A stretch of DNA of 7,535 nt from Verrucomicrobiales bacterium (GTDB lineage Bacteria; Verrucomicrobiota; Verrucomicrobiia; Limisphaerales; Palsa-1400), in assembly GCA_028293405.1 (NCBI GenBank), contig JAQGOW010000578.1:1-7535 (forward strand), written 5' to 3'. Position 1 is the stretch's first letter; each line of letters starts with the position of its first letter. Positions 7,403 through 7,535 of this stretch are shown piece by piece. The notes under the pieces were generated by a model. It searched no databases, had not been told where the DNA came from, and was given only the letters and a program-made list of their open reading frames with translations. A program made the translations under genes and the position numbers.

Positions 7403-7535
7403 AGCTTCAAAGCATTCAGTAACCAAGCGCATGTCGGTGCAAGAAAATAACACAGGTTGGAGTTCAAGCTCCAGCCGGTCCCACGATCCTCACTTCCCGT
7501 TTCTCACGAACTCACTATCTTACGGCATGACTTTG
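7403..7535. other. Leader region upstream of the propeller-Nudix-tadA operon
   Basis: This 133-base stretch has no convincing gene. It carries the operon's leader on the minus strand; I see no promoter with good -35 and -10 matches there. On the plus strand, TATCTT (7516-7521) precedes an ATG at 7527-7529 followed by only six bases, which could be the start of a divergent gene beyond the window. There is too little sequence to call it. Confidence 0.4.
7455..7476. repeat. Intergenic palindrome, REP-like
   Basis: GGTTGGAG (7455-7462) and CTCCAGCC (7469-7476) form an 8-base stem around the loop TTCAAG. Seven pairs are Watson-Crick. The eighth is a G-U wobble if read as plus-strand RNA but an A-C mismatch if read as minus-strand RNA. 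No T-run follows on either side, so it is not an intrinsic terminator. Size and position resemble repetitive extragenic palindromes, but only one copy is in the window. Confidence 0.4.

Noticed and set aside
7455..7476. Resemblance of GGAGTTCAAGCTCC to a tRNA T-arm
   Set aside because: With a 7-base T-loop the five-base stem does not pair, and no acceptor, D-arm or anticodon arm can be found around it.

Overview
The window looks like an ordinary chromosomal stretch from a member of the Planctomycetes-Verrucomicrobia group, most likely Verrucomicrobia. This rests on gene families rather than any marker: an Ig-like plus FG-GAP secreted protein with the 'ITTQPQSSTVAAGSNAVFSV' style N-terminus, a WPQWRGP-type PQQ-like propeller protein, and a Tat-exported Gfo/Idh/MocA oxidoreductase beside a Tat-exported sugar isomerase/epimerase. 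Base composition is mid-range by eye. Most starts lack a clear Shine-Dalgarno sequence, which also fits this group. I see no tRNA, rRNA, CRISPR array, IS element or phage gene. No stretch longer than 300 bases lacks a gene.

Layout, left to right. Positions 1-1500 (minus) hold the first 500 codons of a large secreted protein with one Ig-like domain, one further beta-sandwich and six FG-GAP/VCBS calcium-binding repeats; it continues past the left edge. A 138-base divergent gap (1501-1638) separates it from a plus-strand radical SAM gene of the PA0069/Rv2578c family (1639-2730). That gene runs tail to tail, with a 4-base stop-codon overlap, into a minus-strand pair: a Gfo/Idh/MocA oxidoreductase (3615-4940) followed 3 bases later by a xylose-isomerase-like TIM barrel (2727-3611). 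Upstream of the pair is a 115-base gap with a plausible promoter, a direct repeat and a run of small palindromes. Further right is a tight minus-strand operon of a PQQ-like beta-propeller protein (6089-7402), a Nudix hydrolase (5574-6089, overlapping by one base) and tadA (5056-5568, 5 bases downstream). Positions 7403-7535 are that operon's leader and hold a palindrome.

How the genes fit together. The oxidoreductase and isomerase form a cell-envelope sugar-modifying pair, probably acting on oxidised or keto-sugars. The propeller protein is also exported. Nudix and TadA are cytoplasmic housekeeping functions (nucleotide clean-up and tRNA wobble editing). The FG-GAP protein is probably a surface or extracellular adhesion or binding protein.

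I found no clearly new multi-gene system. The observation I would check first is the junction between the propeller and Nudix genes: a seven-A slippery heptamer abuts the stop codon, and a -1 slip would fuse the two proteins in frame.
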